Shown: positions 35,001 through 46,899 of the stretch, piece by piece
Layout: the number at the start of each line of letters is the position of its first letter
How positions within the stretch are numbered: position 1 is the stretch's first letter
Assembly (NCBI GenBank): GCA_019916065.1
Contig: CM034243.1
Span: forward strand, 26,624,147-26,688,146
Reading direction: 5' to 3'
DNA length: 64,000 nt
From: Vitellaria paradoxa
Lineage: Eukaryota; Streptophyta; Magnoliopsida; Ericales; Sapotaceae
Made by a program: the position numbers and the translations under genes
The notes under the pieces: generated by a model
The model's database searches: none
Seen by the model: the letters and a program-made list of their open reading frames with translations, nothing else
Told to the model about the DNA's origin: nothing

Positions 35001-38000
35001 TAAAAACCACATCCATCAAGGATCGTAATTGTCCAATCTTTGTCCTTTCCAACAAAGAAACAAGCAATATGGAGGAATATATCTTTGTCATGGTCATCCT
35101 GTAAAGAATCAAAACTTATTTTTAGTTTCTCAATGATTTCACTATCCGGAATCGCTTTCAATTTCTCTATATGACTTCTCCACAAATTTATGTCATATCT
35201 AGATAGAGAAGAGCCCAAAGTTTCGATTGCTAAAGGAAGCCCCCCACAATGGTGTACAATCCTTTTTGAGTCCTCCACATAACCATCAATGGGATGGTTT
35301 TGTCCAAAGGCATGCCAACTGAAGAGCTCTAAGGATTCATCATTATCAAACTCTTGAACTTGATATACCTTGTAAAGTTCATGGGGCCTAACCAACCACT
35401 CATGCCTAGTGGTAATAATGATTTTACTACCCAAACCAGAACAATCTCGCATTCCAAGTACCGCATCTAACTGATCTCGTTTATCCACATCATCAAGAAC
35501 TATAAGAGCTCTTTTGCAACACAATGCATCCTTAATCTTAATAATCCCTTCATCAACATTGTATATTTCCTCTTTTCTTCCTGGTAGAATAGCCGAAATA
35601 AGTTGCCTTTGTAAATCAACTAAACCATTTTCTCGTCTTGAAATCTCCCTTATATTTGCAAGGAAACAACGACTTTCAAATTTTGAGTGGTTTAAATTGT
35701 ATAGAAATTTAGCAATAGTTGTTTTTCCTATGCCACCCATACCACAAATAGCAACTATACCACTGTCAATTGATCTATCTTGTAACCATAAATTGATGTC
35801 TCTAACTCGAGAATGTATTCCAACTAGATGTGAGGCAACACTCAAGATTCTGCGATTTATTTTGTCTTCAACTACTTTGACAATCTTTTGGATTAACTTT
35901 GATTCATGCCTACAGATTGCAATCAAGACAAGAAAATGAAGCTCAATAAGATGTACTGAGTAGAAATAAATTGCAACTTGTGAAACAAAATAAAAATGTC
36001 CAGGTTATCTTAATCTTTACGAGCAACTATCAGTCACAAATTGAAAGGTTATATCAACATCCTTGAGTTACATCATAGAAATTTCAATAAATAATCAAAC
36101 ATCTCTTTTGAATTGCCTATTTAATGGATTGGCCTCTCATTTTTTATAATCGCGGACTATATTCTTTAAACATGAAGTCCCATTTAGTTGACAACCCAGG
36201 ACCACTAATTTGGATTTACCGTTTATATGTTTCATAATCAATGAACATTCCTTCAAAAAATATTTCTGCGCTAACAACGTGTAGCATAACAAGTTATTAT
36301 TATTTTATTTTTTAAATTGTGTGAGCATCTGCCGATAAACTTTTTCTATGGTAACCGTTAAGGCAATAAGTAGTAGCTTATCGACGTTATCGTGATATCC
36401 CAAACTATTTCCAAGGCCTTTACTTCTAGTGTAGATTGCGAAAACACTATGATAGTGATCAAGTTAAATGAATTTTTGTTTTCACTAGGTTCAAATTCCC
36501 ATCTTGACATCAATTACCTTGGGGCCGTTTGATAACGTTATCATTTTTCTATTTACGTTTATATGTTTATATTTTCTATTTTTTTTTCTATTGTTTTTTT
36601 AAATAAAAATTAAAATTACGTTTGGAAATACAACTTTGTTTATAATTACTAATTTTTTTATTTTCATAAAATATTTAATTTTATTAATTTTTTAAAAATT
36701 AATTGATTTAATAAACATATTTTATATTAATTTAATTTAATTATATTATTTATTAAAAACAATTGAATAAAATATAAGTATTATATCATTTAATTTAGTA
36801 AATATAAAACATATTAATTATAATTTAATTATATTATTTACCAAAAATAATTGAATAAAATATATTTCATAATAATTTAAATAATTTAATCACGACGTTT
36901 ATTAAAAATAATTTAATAAAATATATTTAATATTAGTTTTTTAAATATTTTAAATAAATCATTAAATTCAATTAAATTAAATAATTTAATTATAATATTT
37001 ATTAAAAATAATATAATAATTATATTTATATTTATTATATTATTTATTAAATTTAATTAAGTTAATATATTTTATTGTATTATTTATTAAAAATAATTTA
37101 TTTATATATATTTCTTATTAATTAAATTAACTAATTTAATTTAATTATTTATTAGAATTAAATTAATAATATATATTACATATTAATTTAATTATAATAT
37201 TTATTAAAAATAATTTTAGTTTAAAAAAATATTTTAATAAAATAATTTATTTTAATATGATGTAACAAAATGGACAAAGTATTAGAATTGACAAAATATT
37301 TACAACAGAAAAAAATAGAGTGAAAACACTTTTTTTTCTGTTTACGTTTTTCTATGTAAATTTTCATTTTTTTGAAAATAAAAAAACGTAAACAGATTTA
37401 ACAAACATGTTTCTATTACCAGTTTACAAAATTTTAAAAATATAAATAAAAAAATAAAAACAAAAATGTTACCAAACAGAATCCTAATATATGAATATAT
37501 ATATATATGTATGCATGAACAAAATTCAATAAATGTATTCCAATTTTATTCTCACAATAATTTTGGTAACTCAAAACCAACGGAAGTTGCGTCAATTGCA
37601 TTAATTCAGATACAGGTTGATCACAATATTCAACTTCTTTATTGTGTTGTGAATTAGGCCTCAGATGTGAATATATATATGTTTATATATCATGAAGAAG
37701 GATTTATCTATTTGGAGGCCATGTTTTCCAGAAATCAGCTTACGCTTTATTTTTTTTTTTTATCAAACCCTTGCAACAGTAGAGCTATCAATTGGTTTCG
37801 TTGCTTTAAAAGTGCCAAAAAAACAAAAAAAAAAAAAAGTCATTTTAGAATTCCAGTTCTTTTTTTTTTTTTAATATACATACGTACCCATTGGCTTGAT
37901 TTTGAGAATCCATTCCAGCCAGATCTACAACTTCTTTAAGTGCTTCCCTCCATCCTTTAACTCTCTTCATCCATTCATCGTTTCTTCCACCACCTACTTC

Positions 38001-38429
38001 TGACTTGAATCCCGCTTCATGCCTTGCAAATGCTTCTACAAAATCTCCCGTCTGCCTCTTCACTTGTGAGGGATCCACACCGTAAAAGATCGGCAGAACT
38101 ACATGTCCACCAGAGCTCTTCCTCTTCTTGCGTTCCATGAGAATCATCACAAGTTCGTCGAGGCACCAACTTGAAGATGCATAGCCCTTTGAGAGGACCA
38201 CTACTGAGATCCTCGACTCTCGAATTGCTCTCTGAAGTTCAAGCTTGATGTTTTCTCCTCTTTCTATACCATCATCATCTAGGAAGGTGCGGAATCCTGC
38301 ATTAACCAAAGCAGTGTAAAGATGGTCAGTAAATGTCTTCCGGGTGTCCTCACCTCTGAAGCTCAAGAACACGTGATAATTATGTGGAGATGTGGAAGAA
38401 GAGCCTTCTTCTACTCTTCGGGTAGCCAT
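31377..38429 (-). CDS. Intact TIR-NB-LRR (TNL) immune receptor, five exons, 1194 aa model
   Basis: Intracellular immune receptor that senses pathogen effectors. Model on the minus strand: exons 37888-38429, 34808-35909, 33125-33544, 32089-33003 and 31377-31982, all with GT/AG junctions; lengths sum to 3585 nt with no stop. TIR, residues 1-180: FLSFRGEDTRKTF and SSSWCLDEL with the catalytic Glu about residue 92. NB-ARC, about 182-548: P-loop GMGGIGKTT (237-245), kinase-2 RALIVLDDVD, RNBS-B GSKIIITTR, GLPL CGGLPLAIETLG, RNBS-D FLHIACFFVG; the MHD position reads MHP (508-510). LRRs, about 549-993, with NLRGCKNLWNLPSSIGLL-type repeats. Last exon: C-JID domain, VPGSKVPDWFN, as in Roq1 and RPP1. 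No signal peptide or membrane segment. A CACTA element enlarges intron 2 to 1263 bp. Splicing is inferred, not shown by transcripts. Confidence 0.93.
32043..32077. repeat. (AG)n microsatellite in the 106-bp intron 4 of the intact TNL
   Basis: About 17 AG units, read as a CT tract on the coding strand just after the splice donor. A shorter run is kept at the same place in the third TNL (61815-61838). Length change could affect splicing; that is inference. Confidence 0.8.
33905..34030. repeat. Cluster of CACGTG/CACATG repeats with about three 23-bp tandem units
   Basis: Inside the CACTA-type element, GCCACGTGGC and GCCACATGGC are followed by three tandem units of about 23 bp, with the pattern TGTGCCACGTGTCGATCTAT. 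CACGTG is the G-box core for bZIP and bHLH factors. A role in TNL expression is speculative. Confidence 0.6.
34045..34125 (-). other. tRNA-like or SINE-like segment with pol III box A and box B matches
   Basis: On the minus strand, AGCTTGGCCTAGTGGCCAA contains a box A match (TGGCCTAGTGG), and about 40 nt later GAGTTTGAGTCTCACC resembles box B (GTTTGAGTC). Spacing is tRNA-like. I could not fold a complete cloverleaf, so this is better called a tRNA-derived SINE head or relic than a tRNA gene. Confidence 0.4.
36521..37483. mobile_element. AT-rich inverted-repeat element in intron 1 of the intact TNL
   Basis: The left end GGCCGTTTGATAACGTTATC and the inverse of the right end (TTCTGTTTGGTAACATTTTT) match loosely. 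The interior is almost only A and T with TTTATTAAAAATAATT phrases. Related end motifs occur inside the foldback element at 40627-43248. Target duplication not resolved; ends are approximate. Confidence 0.45.
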
Positions 38430-38570
38430 TAAGGAGACTCAACGGAGACCAGGGAGGACTGAGTGCAAAATGCCGGTCTAAATAATTGTAGAAGCTGCTC
38501 TCCATCTGAATTAAAACGCGTTAAAAGTAAAAAAGAAAGTAAGTCAAGTCAATTAAAACGCGTTAAAAGT
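38430..38570 (-). promoter_or_regulatory. Upstream region of the intact TNL with two CGCG boxes
   Basis: The same pair of TTAAAACGCGTTAAAAG repeats as at the left window edge, with ACGCGT cores at 38516-38521 and 38558-38563, about 90 and 130 bp from the ATG at 38429-38427. Conservation between two diverged units supports function weakly, because the surrounding sequence is also conserved. Confidence 0.4.
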
Positions 38571-38976
38571 ATAAAACCAGCAGCGTAAACTATTATAAAA
38601 ATATTTATAAAATTAAAATTAATTTATGATAAATAAAATTTTAGCATTAGAATATTTATTTTAATAGAATTAATTATAACCAAAATAATAAATTATTATT
38701 AAAATGATTAATTTATTAAATTAAAATTATTTTTATTAATTAATAATCAAATTGTTAATTTTACTAAAATTAAAATTAATTATTTTATTAAAATAAAATT
38801 TAATAAATAATATTTTATTTAAAATGATTTATTTTATTTAATTTTATTTAAATTACATATCATTAAAATATTTATTTGTGATTAAATATATATATTTTTC
38901 TTAAATTAGAATTATTTAATTTTAATTATTATTTAATTTATATTAAATTAGAATTGTTTAATTTTAATTATTATTT

Positions 38977-39010
38977 TATTTTAACATATAAATAAAACTA
39001 CCACGATTAA
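38977..39010. other. Empty site for the unit A LINE insertion
   Basis: The sequence TTTTAACATATAAATAAAAC and following CTACCACGATT is the uninterrupted counterpart of 677-695 joined to 1543. It shows the LINE inserted after the duplication or was never in this copy. Confidence 0.7.
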
Positions 39011-40617
39011 ATTATTCAAAATTTTCATTTTCACTCATATTAAAAGGTTATTCATCTTTAATAATATCTCTAATTAAATATTTTGAGTTCTTATAAGATC
39101 ATAAAAAATATATATTTAAATTACTCCTTGATTACCCAATTGGTTTTGCGTAGTTTGCGGGAAAATTTGATTAATTATAGCATTGACACGTAAATTGTGT
39201 CGACACTTTCTATTTAAATGTCTTTTTAAATGATTCATTTCAAAACTAATCCCACCATTAATAGATCTTCACAAATATTATATTTAATCTTATGTGCATT
39301 CCATCATCAGGGACAAATTCTTATAGAATGGTCTCAAATTTTTAAAAATTAAAACGATGATAATGATGCAGTAGCACCACTTATACTAACACACATTAGA
39401 CTTTGCTTGTGAGTGGAAGAATTAATTAGGTCTCCACCCTCAGCATAAAAAATATGAGTTTCTTTGGGATTTATTTGATTAAAAATATTTTGATGAAAAA
39501 GAAAAATTAAAGTATGCAAATTAAGAAAAAAAAAATAAAGTATGCAAAGTAAAAAAAAAAAAAAAGAATACAAATAAAATAAAAATTACTAAATTGTATT
39601 AATTTAAAGCCTTGAAACACTTAATCTATAAATTTAGATTTCAAAAGTGACAGATTTGAAAGCACTTGAGTACAATTGAAGAACAAACTTAAGAGTTGAT
39701 AGTTTGGAAGCAAGGGGATTTGACAAAGAAGTGAGAGAATTTTGTGAAAGTTTAGTAGAATACAAGTAAGGTAATTATAATAGAGGATTGGGTGTTTGTA
39801 AATAATTTTGGAGATTTCATAATTCTTTTAACCTTTTTTTAACCATTTATAACAAAATATAATAAAAATATTTGAATATGTTGAGTACAATAAAATTCAG
39901 TTTAGCACTCACCTATTTGTAGCAAAATATAATAAGAAATACAAATACAAATATATAATAAGATAAGACACATCTGAATATGCTGAGTTATAGATATGAT
40001 AAGAAAGAAACTCCTTTAGAAATATAATAAGATAAGAGACATTTGAAAAGACTAAACTATCACAATAATAAGAAATATTTAAATACGCTGAGTCACCACA
40101 TTAAAAGAAAAATAGAAGAATGTAATAAGATAAAATACATTTAAATACGTTGAGTCATCATAACAATAAGAAAGATTAAATACACGAAGTCATCCCCCCA
40201 AAAAAGTGAGAGATATAACAAGATAAGATGCATTTAAATATACTGAGTTATCATAACAATGACAAAAGTGATTTCATCGCTTACCTATTTATAAAAATAA
40301 TAAAAATAAAAATAAAGACGAATAGATATTAAAAATAAGGTACATTTGTATCAGCTGAGTCATTAATAACAAAGAGTAGCTTTAGTATTTATTTATTCAT
40401 AAAATACAATTTTAAATAGACTTTTTTATTATATTTGGAGTATAAATTTGTGGAGTGAAAAAATAAAAAAATAAAATTTATAATTTCTGTAATTTTTTAT
40501 ACAATTAACCACTTAAACTTTGCTGCAAAAATTTATTCATTTTACTATTATTTTTTAATTCAATAAAAAAATAAAATAAATTAGACTTTTTCACCCCTTT
40601 TTACATTTTTTATCATT
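39011..40617. repeat. Intergenic degenerate repeat field, unit B
   Basis: Counterpart of 1543-4100. No gene. From about 39850 the AAGATAAGACACATCTGAAT-like phrase recurs with substitutions. AT-rich throughout. Confidence 0.5.
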
Positions 40618-40767
40618 TTACTTTCCGGGTTTTTTACAATAATATAATTAAAAAAATAAGTATATGTAAAAATCGATTGCGGCAGAACTATATCCAAAAA
40701 TCCACCCAGTACTACTGCCGACGACACTGTATCGTCAGTACTGTCAACGACGGCGAGGAAGCCCATG

Positions 40768-40794
40768 TCGTCACTAGAAGTGACGACATCCCAT
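40768..40794. repeat. Perfect short hairpin in the foldback element left end
   Basis: ATGTCGTCACT, a short loop, then AGTGACGACAT form a perfect 11-bp stem in the GC-richer subterminal region. Confidence 0.75.
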
Positions 40795-43045
40795 CCCGTC
40801 ACTAACTGCGGAGCTTCAATTTCCAACACATTTACAAATCATCAATATGTATATATTGAATTAGAATTAAATAAAATATATATTTTATTTTATTAATATA
40901 TTTTTAAAAATAGTACAATTAGTTTAATTAATTAATTTAAATTAATAGAAATAATTAATTCATATAATTTAATCTAATAATTAATTTAATTATTATTAAA
41001 AAATTTTATTTAATTATTTTTAATAAATACATAATTAAATTATATAAAATATATTTTATTTAATCATTTTTAATATTTTTTAATAATCATTTATATGAGG
41101 GTTTCGGCTTACGGAAAAATTATATTTTATTCAATTACTTTTAATAAATAATATAATAAAATTATAATTTATTATATTTTCTATTTATTGAATTAAATAA
41201 TTTTTAATAAATAATTTAATTTAATTGTTATGAAATATATTTTATTAAGTTTAATTAAAATTTTAAAACTAATTAAATTAATATTTTATTAAATGAAAAT
41301 TTAATAATAGTAAATAAAATTGTATTTTCAAATGTATTTTTTGTTTTCATTTTAGAAAACATGACAATAGAAAATAAAAAACAAAAAATCTAAATAGGAA
41401 AATGACAATATTATTAAATGGGTTTTTAATATTAAAATTTTAATTTTAATTTTTTATTTTTGTTAGGTATGATTTTATTCTTTATTTAAGTGCCTTTTTT
41501 TTGGAAAAACGATAAATATAGATATATATAATCTAATAATAAATTTAATTAGTATTAAATAAATTTTATTAAATTATTTTTAAAAAATATTATAATTAAA
41601 TTATATGAAATATAATTTATTTAATCATTTTTAATAATTGCAAAATATATTTTATTTAGTCATTTATATAAGGGTTTCGGGTTGCGAAAAAATTGTATTT
41701 TATTCAATTATTTTTAATAAATAATATAATAAAATTAAAATTTATTATATTTTATATTTATTGAATTAAATAATTTTTAATAAATAATTTGATTTAATTG
41801 TTATGAAATATATTTTATTAAATTTAATTAAAAATGTAAAATAAATAAATTAATATTTTATTAAAATAAAATTTAATAATAGTAAATAAAAATGTATTTG
41901 GAAATGTAGTTTTAGTTTTTATTTTTACAAACATGGCAATAGAAAAAGAAAATGACAGCGTTATTAAATAAGTTTTTAATATTAAAGTTTAATTTTTTAT
42001 TTTTGTTAGGTATGATTTGATTTTATTCTTTATTTCAGTACCTTCTTAAATATAAGCACAAAAAAAAAAATAGTTGTTATAAATATTTTTATGATCATGA
42101 TAGGGTGCGTGGAATATTGAGATCTAAGATAATGTAGGAAAAATTTTACTTTTAAAGTCAAACACTAGATTTTTTTTTTTTTTTTTTTTGTAAGAACTAA
42201 ATCTCAACATATTCTTACAAAAGAAAAAAAAAATCTAGTGTTTGAGTTTAAAAGTAAAATTTTTTCTAAATTATCTTAAATCTCAACATTTCACGCGCCC
42301 TATCATGAACATAAAAATATTTATAACAACTAATTTTTTTTGTGCTTATATTTTAAGAAGGCACTGAAATAAAGAATAAAATCAAACTATACCTAGCAAA
42401 AAAAAAAAATTTTAAATTAAAATTTAATATTAAAAACCGATTTAATAACGATGTCATTTTCTTATTTAGGTTTTTTATTTTTTTATTTTCTATTGCCATG
42501 TTTTTTAAAATGAAAACAAAAAATACATTTGAAAATACAATTTTATTTACTATTATTAAATTTTCTTTTAATAAAATATTAATTTAATTAGTTTTAAAAT
42601 TTTAATTAAAATTAATAAAATATATTTCATAACAATTAAATTAAATTATTTATTAAAAATTATTTAATTCAATAAATATAAAATATAATAAATTATAATT
42701 TTATTATATTATTTATTAAAAGTAATTAAATAAAATATAATTTTTTCGTAACTTGAAACCCTTGTATAAATGATTATATAAAATATATCCAAAAAGATAT
42801 TAAAAATGATTAAATAAAATATATTTTATATAATTTAATTATGTATTTATTAAAAATAATTAAATAAAATTTTTTAATGATAATTAAATTAATTATTTGA
42901 TTAAATTATATGAATTAATTATTTCTATTAATTTAAATTAATTAATTAAACTAATTATACTATTTTTTAGAAATATATTAATAAAATAAAATATGTATTT
43001 TATTTAATTCTAATTTAATATATGCATATCGATTATTTGTAAATG

Positions 43046-43178
43046 TGCTAGGAAGGAAAGCAGACGGCATGTAGATGTAGTGACGACATCCGTCTGCTTT
43101 TCTTCCCTAACGGCACGCGGGGAACACACTAAAGTCGGTCCATTGCCAACACCTAAAGTCGGTCCATTGCCAACACCG
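43046..43178. repeat. Hairpin and 24-bp tandem repeat in the foldback element right end
   Basis: A stem between AAAGCAGACGG and CCGTCTGCTTT spans about 43055-43102, with more pairing outside it. Two tandem copies of a 24-bp unit starting CTAAAGTCGGTCCATTGCC lie at about 43131-43178. Confidence 0.75.
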
Positions 43179-43867
43179 GATCAATTTTTGGATGTAATTT
43201 TGCCGCGATCGATACTTATTTTTTTAATTACACTATTGTAAAAAACCCTTACTTTCCTTTTTCTTTCCCTTCATAGCCTTGATGAAAGCTTTGGGCAAAA
43301 TCTTTCATCCGATGTTACAGCATCTGATTCCCATTGTCATCCTAGTTCACTGGTAAGTGGAAGCAGATTAACAAGTGAATCAGAAGATTCAAAGAGTTGT
43401 AGTTGTGAGTCAAAATTAAAGGAACGGAAGTGTTTGAAGAAAATGGGCGGTGTTAATGTGCCAAGAATAAAGCTTGGAACCCAAGACTTGGAGGTAAATT
43501 GCGAAACTTCTTTCCAAATCCGTATCAAGAATTAAAATTCCTTTTCTCATATCAAATGCAATTTGGTTCAGATTAATAGATTTAATCTGGAAGATTGAAA
43601 CAACTTAGTTGGATATATATGAGATCCAAGTCATTTCAATTCTTTGGATTCCAGTGTCAGTGGCGTCAAGGAACTTTGTAAATGTATCTGTCTGTTTATA
43701 TATGTATATATGCTTGCTTTTTCGAGCTTAATCAGGGTTTTGATCCTAATGAGCAGGCTGCAGCCATCTTATCAATTACATAATTCAAAAATCATCTTTT
43801 CAATTACACAATTCAACAATCATCATTTCAATTACACAATTATTTGTTCTAGTTGTGAATAATAATA

Positions 43868-43934
43868 ATAGTAATAATCATCATCATCATCGCCATCATC
43901 ATCATCATCATCCTTTTCTTCTTCTTCTTCTTCT
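43868..43934. repeat. ATC and TTC microsatellite in AKR copy 2 intron 1
   Basis: A (CAT)n tract is followed by a (CTT)n tract. Unit A lacks it at the equivalent position. Confidence 0.8.
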
Positions 43935-46899
43935 GTTTTAAATCTCATCATAGTTCTCATTCAAAATATAGATCAGGATGAAAGGAAGTAGAGAATCCTA
44001 ACTCTTATTTTGTCAGCAAAATAGCGACTGTAGAAACTAGAAACTGTAGTATATGAAGAACAAAAGGACAATGGAAGGTTCATGTGATAACAGGTAAAGA
44101 TGTCTTAAATACTCACAGCTGTTGCTTCTGAGTGTATTTCCATGTGCTTTATTATCTACATTAATATATGAAGGAAGACTTTTTTCTATTTTTTATTTTT
44201 TATTTTTTTTTAGTGTTGTGCTCAAATTAAAGCTTTGTCAATATTTTTCTGTAAAAAAAATTCATCTATTATGAATGTATACAAGAGCATTTATAATCTT
44301 TTAATTTCTTTCACTATGCTGGGAATTGTATACCCTTGAATTTTAAAAGGAGTTGGTTACTACATTTTTGGATAGGGAAAAAGTGGGAAGTCGAAGAGGA
44401 GACCAACACATATAAACGTGTCATGGGTGCTTAATTCCTAGTTCTATTATCAAGTTTCAATATTTATGGTATTATAAGTAAGAAATGAACATTAATAGGG
44501 TTTTAGGTGGAGAATAACTCACTTATGTGGTCGATCAGGGGATGATCTCCTGCCTAATTGCGCAAGTTGTTCCATCTTTCCACCTATCAAAAAAAAAAAA
44601 AAAAAGTTGTTCCATCTTTCTTGCTAAAGTTCCCTTGGGAATGTGGTGATTGGACACTGGGTACCTTTCAGTTCTTTTGTATTAATCACTCTGAAGGTCA
44701 ACTAATTAGGCTAGCTTGCACATTCTACATATTGGTAATTTGTACCCTAAAAAATGATAATATTGCCTCCAATGAAAAAAGTTATAGTCCTCTTGTTTTT
44801 GCTTTCAATACATCAAAGATTTTCAATTTCTTCTATGTAATACATAAGTGGGAAGGGACAAACCAACCCTTTACCTATTGATCATGTTTGAACAATTTTA
44901 GTGTGAGTTTTGGATATTTAACTGGATCAAAAGGAAATAAGGCTATCTTTTATAACTCAGTCTATTTTTTTTTTTTTTTTTTTCACTTTCATTTTCTAAA
45001 TTGTAGAATCTTCTTTTTGAAGGTGTCAAAATTGGGGTATGGCTGCATGGGGCTTACTGGAATCTACAATTCTCCTGTTTCTGAAGAGGATGGCATTGCA
45101 ATAATTAAGTATGCATTCAGTAAAGGAATCACATTCTTTGATACCTCAGATGTTTATGGTGCGAACCATTCTAATGAAATATTGGTGGGAAAGGTAATTG
45201 TGTGAGAACATACTTTCATTGAGGCGGTATCCATAAATTATGGCTTGCCATTAAGACTTGGTTATTATAGTCATTTCTGCACATTCAGTTTATTCCATTG
45301 ATAGAGCAACAAATTAGATAGACATATTGCAATAAGAAATTGAAAGGCTTTGTTGAAGTTGTTTGTTTGGATATTTCTTGTTGTGCTAAACACAATGCTA
45401 ATTACTATACCTGTTGACGGGATGAGGTACAAGTAAGTTATATTGTTTTGATTCCACTTTTCTCATAGCTTTCTCTTTAATTTTTGAATTAACTATAAAA
45501 TTAACTTTGTGGCTGATGTTTGATATCAAACCATTTCTGTTTTGATTTATCTCTCTCTACACACACACATGGAGAACCGGACTTCCATTAATTTCCATTA
45601 TCGTTTATAAGATCGTTGAATGGTATATCTTTGGGAGATTTGCAATATAACGTCAAAATTCAATATGAATTTTGCATTTACATATCTATGTTTCATATTA
45701 AAAGGGAGCATTTGTGTATGTATATGGTTTGAAGAGGGGTATATATGTTTTTGTCGGTTTGTTACTTGTTCGTATGTTGGAAGTATATATAAAGAGTAGT
45801 ATTTAATGTGATTTGTTATATGTAAACATGGATAGCTAGCATGTAACACAAGACGATTTGTATGTAAATCATATAAAGCATGTAAAACAAGAGGTTTGTA
45901 TAAAAGTCATCCATCGACATTCTAGAAGATGAAAAGAAATGGAAAGCTCGTGCTTACCTCAAAAGAATCCATACAAAGCATGAATTCAAGCTTAGTCCTT
46001 TGCCCAAAAATCTGCTCTACTAACATTGAAATTACATGAAACAAATAAAAGGAGGCAAGAAAATGAAAACCCTAGGTGAGGAGGGGAGGAGAGCCTCTTC
46101 TTTCTAAAATCTGAAACAAAATATAAGGAATGCCCTACACACAAATCTTAGGTGTATTTATAGCCTAATGTTACAAAAATTACGAAACAACCCTGTAATG
46201 GTACTTTCTGGCGTGTGACATCCGGACAAGGTCATTGGGCGTTAGACGTGAGGTAGAAAATAGCCTCTAGATTGCTGAATTGGTTGAGCGGTCCAGACAA
46301 TAATTTTGGCATTTGGACGTTGGGTATTTCCTAGGTTGGCATTTGGATAGGAAACCTGGTTTTCGAACGCCAGGCTTGTATTTTAGGTTGATTTGCTTTT
46401 TGCTTGTTTGCTCTAGACATTGGTTGCTTAGGTCTAGATGTGTGGTGCTATTTGGTTAAATTTTTGCATTTCTTTCCCTCTTGGCTTATCTCCCATGTTG
46501 CATCATTTATGTCTTGAAAATGCACAAATAATACAAATTACAAGGTTATGAGATATCATTGATAAAACCAAGCCAAAAATGTGATAAACTATGCAATGAG
46601 CACTTTAAAACCATTTAAATATATTCCATGTTGAATGCTCATCAATATTTTACAAAATATCTTCTATGGCGAAATGATAATTAACTTTCATATGCAAGGT
46701 CCTTTCATCAGAAACTAGATTGGAGGCAATGACTTGATCACATAGTTACTTCATAGGTGGTGAATGATGAACCCTAGTTCCTCCAACATATATCGTACCA
46801 AATAACTCTCATAAGGCATGAGTCATGATTTTATACTTGGTTACTACCTTTTGCTTCTTATTTTTCCAATACACTAAGTTACCTCCAATAAAGATGTAG

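Larger units (their letters stand above)
40618..43257. mobile_element. 2.6-kb foldback Mutator-like element between the intact TNL and AKR copy 2
   Basis: The element spans 40627-43248, flanked by exact 9-bp repeats TTACTTTCC (40618-40626 and 43249-43257). Ends are inverted: GGGTTTTTTACAATA on both, then ATAATTAAAAAAATAAGTAT-like sequence and a CGATYGCGGC motif. The interior is a long inverted repeat: the left arm, about 40860-42160, carries two direct copies of a segment whose inverse forms the right arm, about 42225-43020; the centre lies near 42195. Terminal parts are GC-richer with their own hairpins. No transposase frame. Unit A has the empty site near 4130. Confidence 0.8.

Noticed and set aside
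43860..43934. Possible CRISPR-like or coding repeat
   Set aside because: It is a simple trinucleotide microsatellite.
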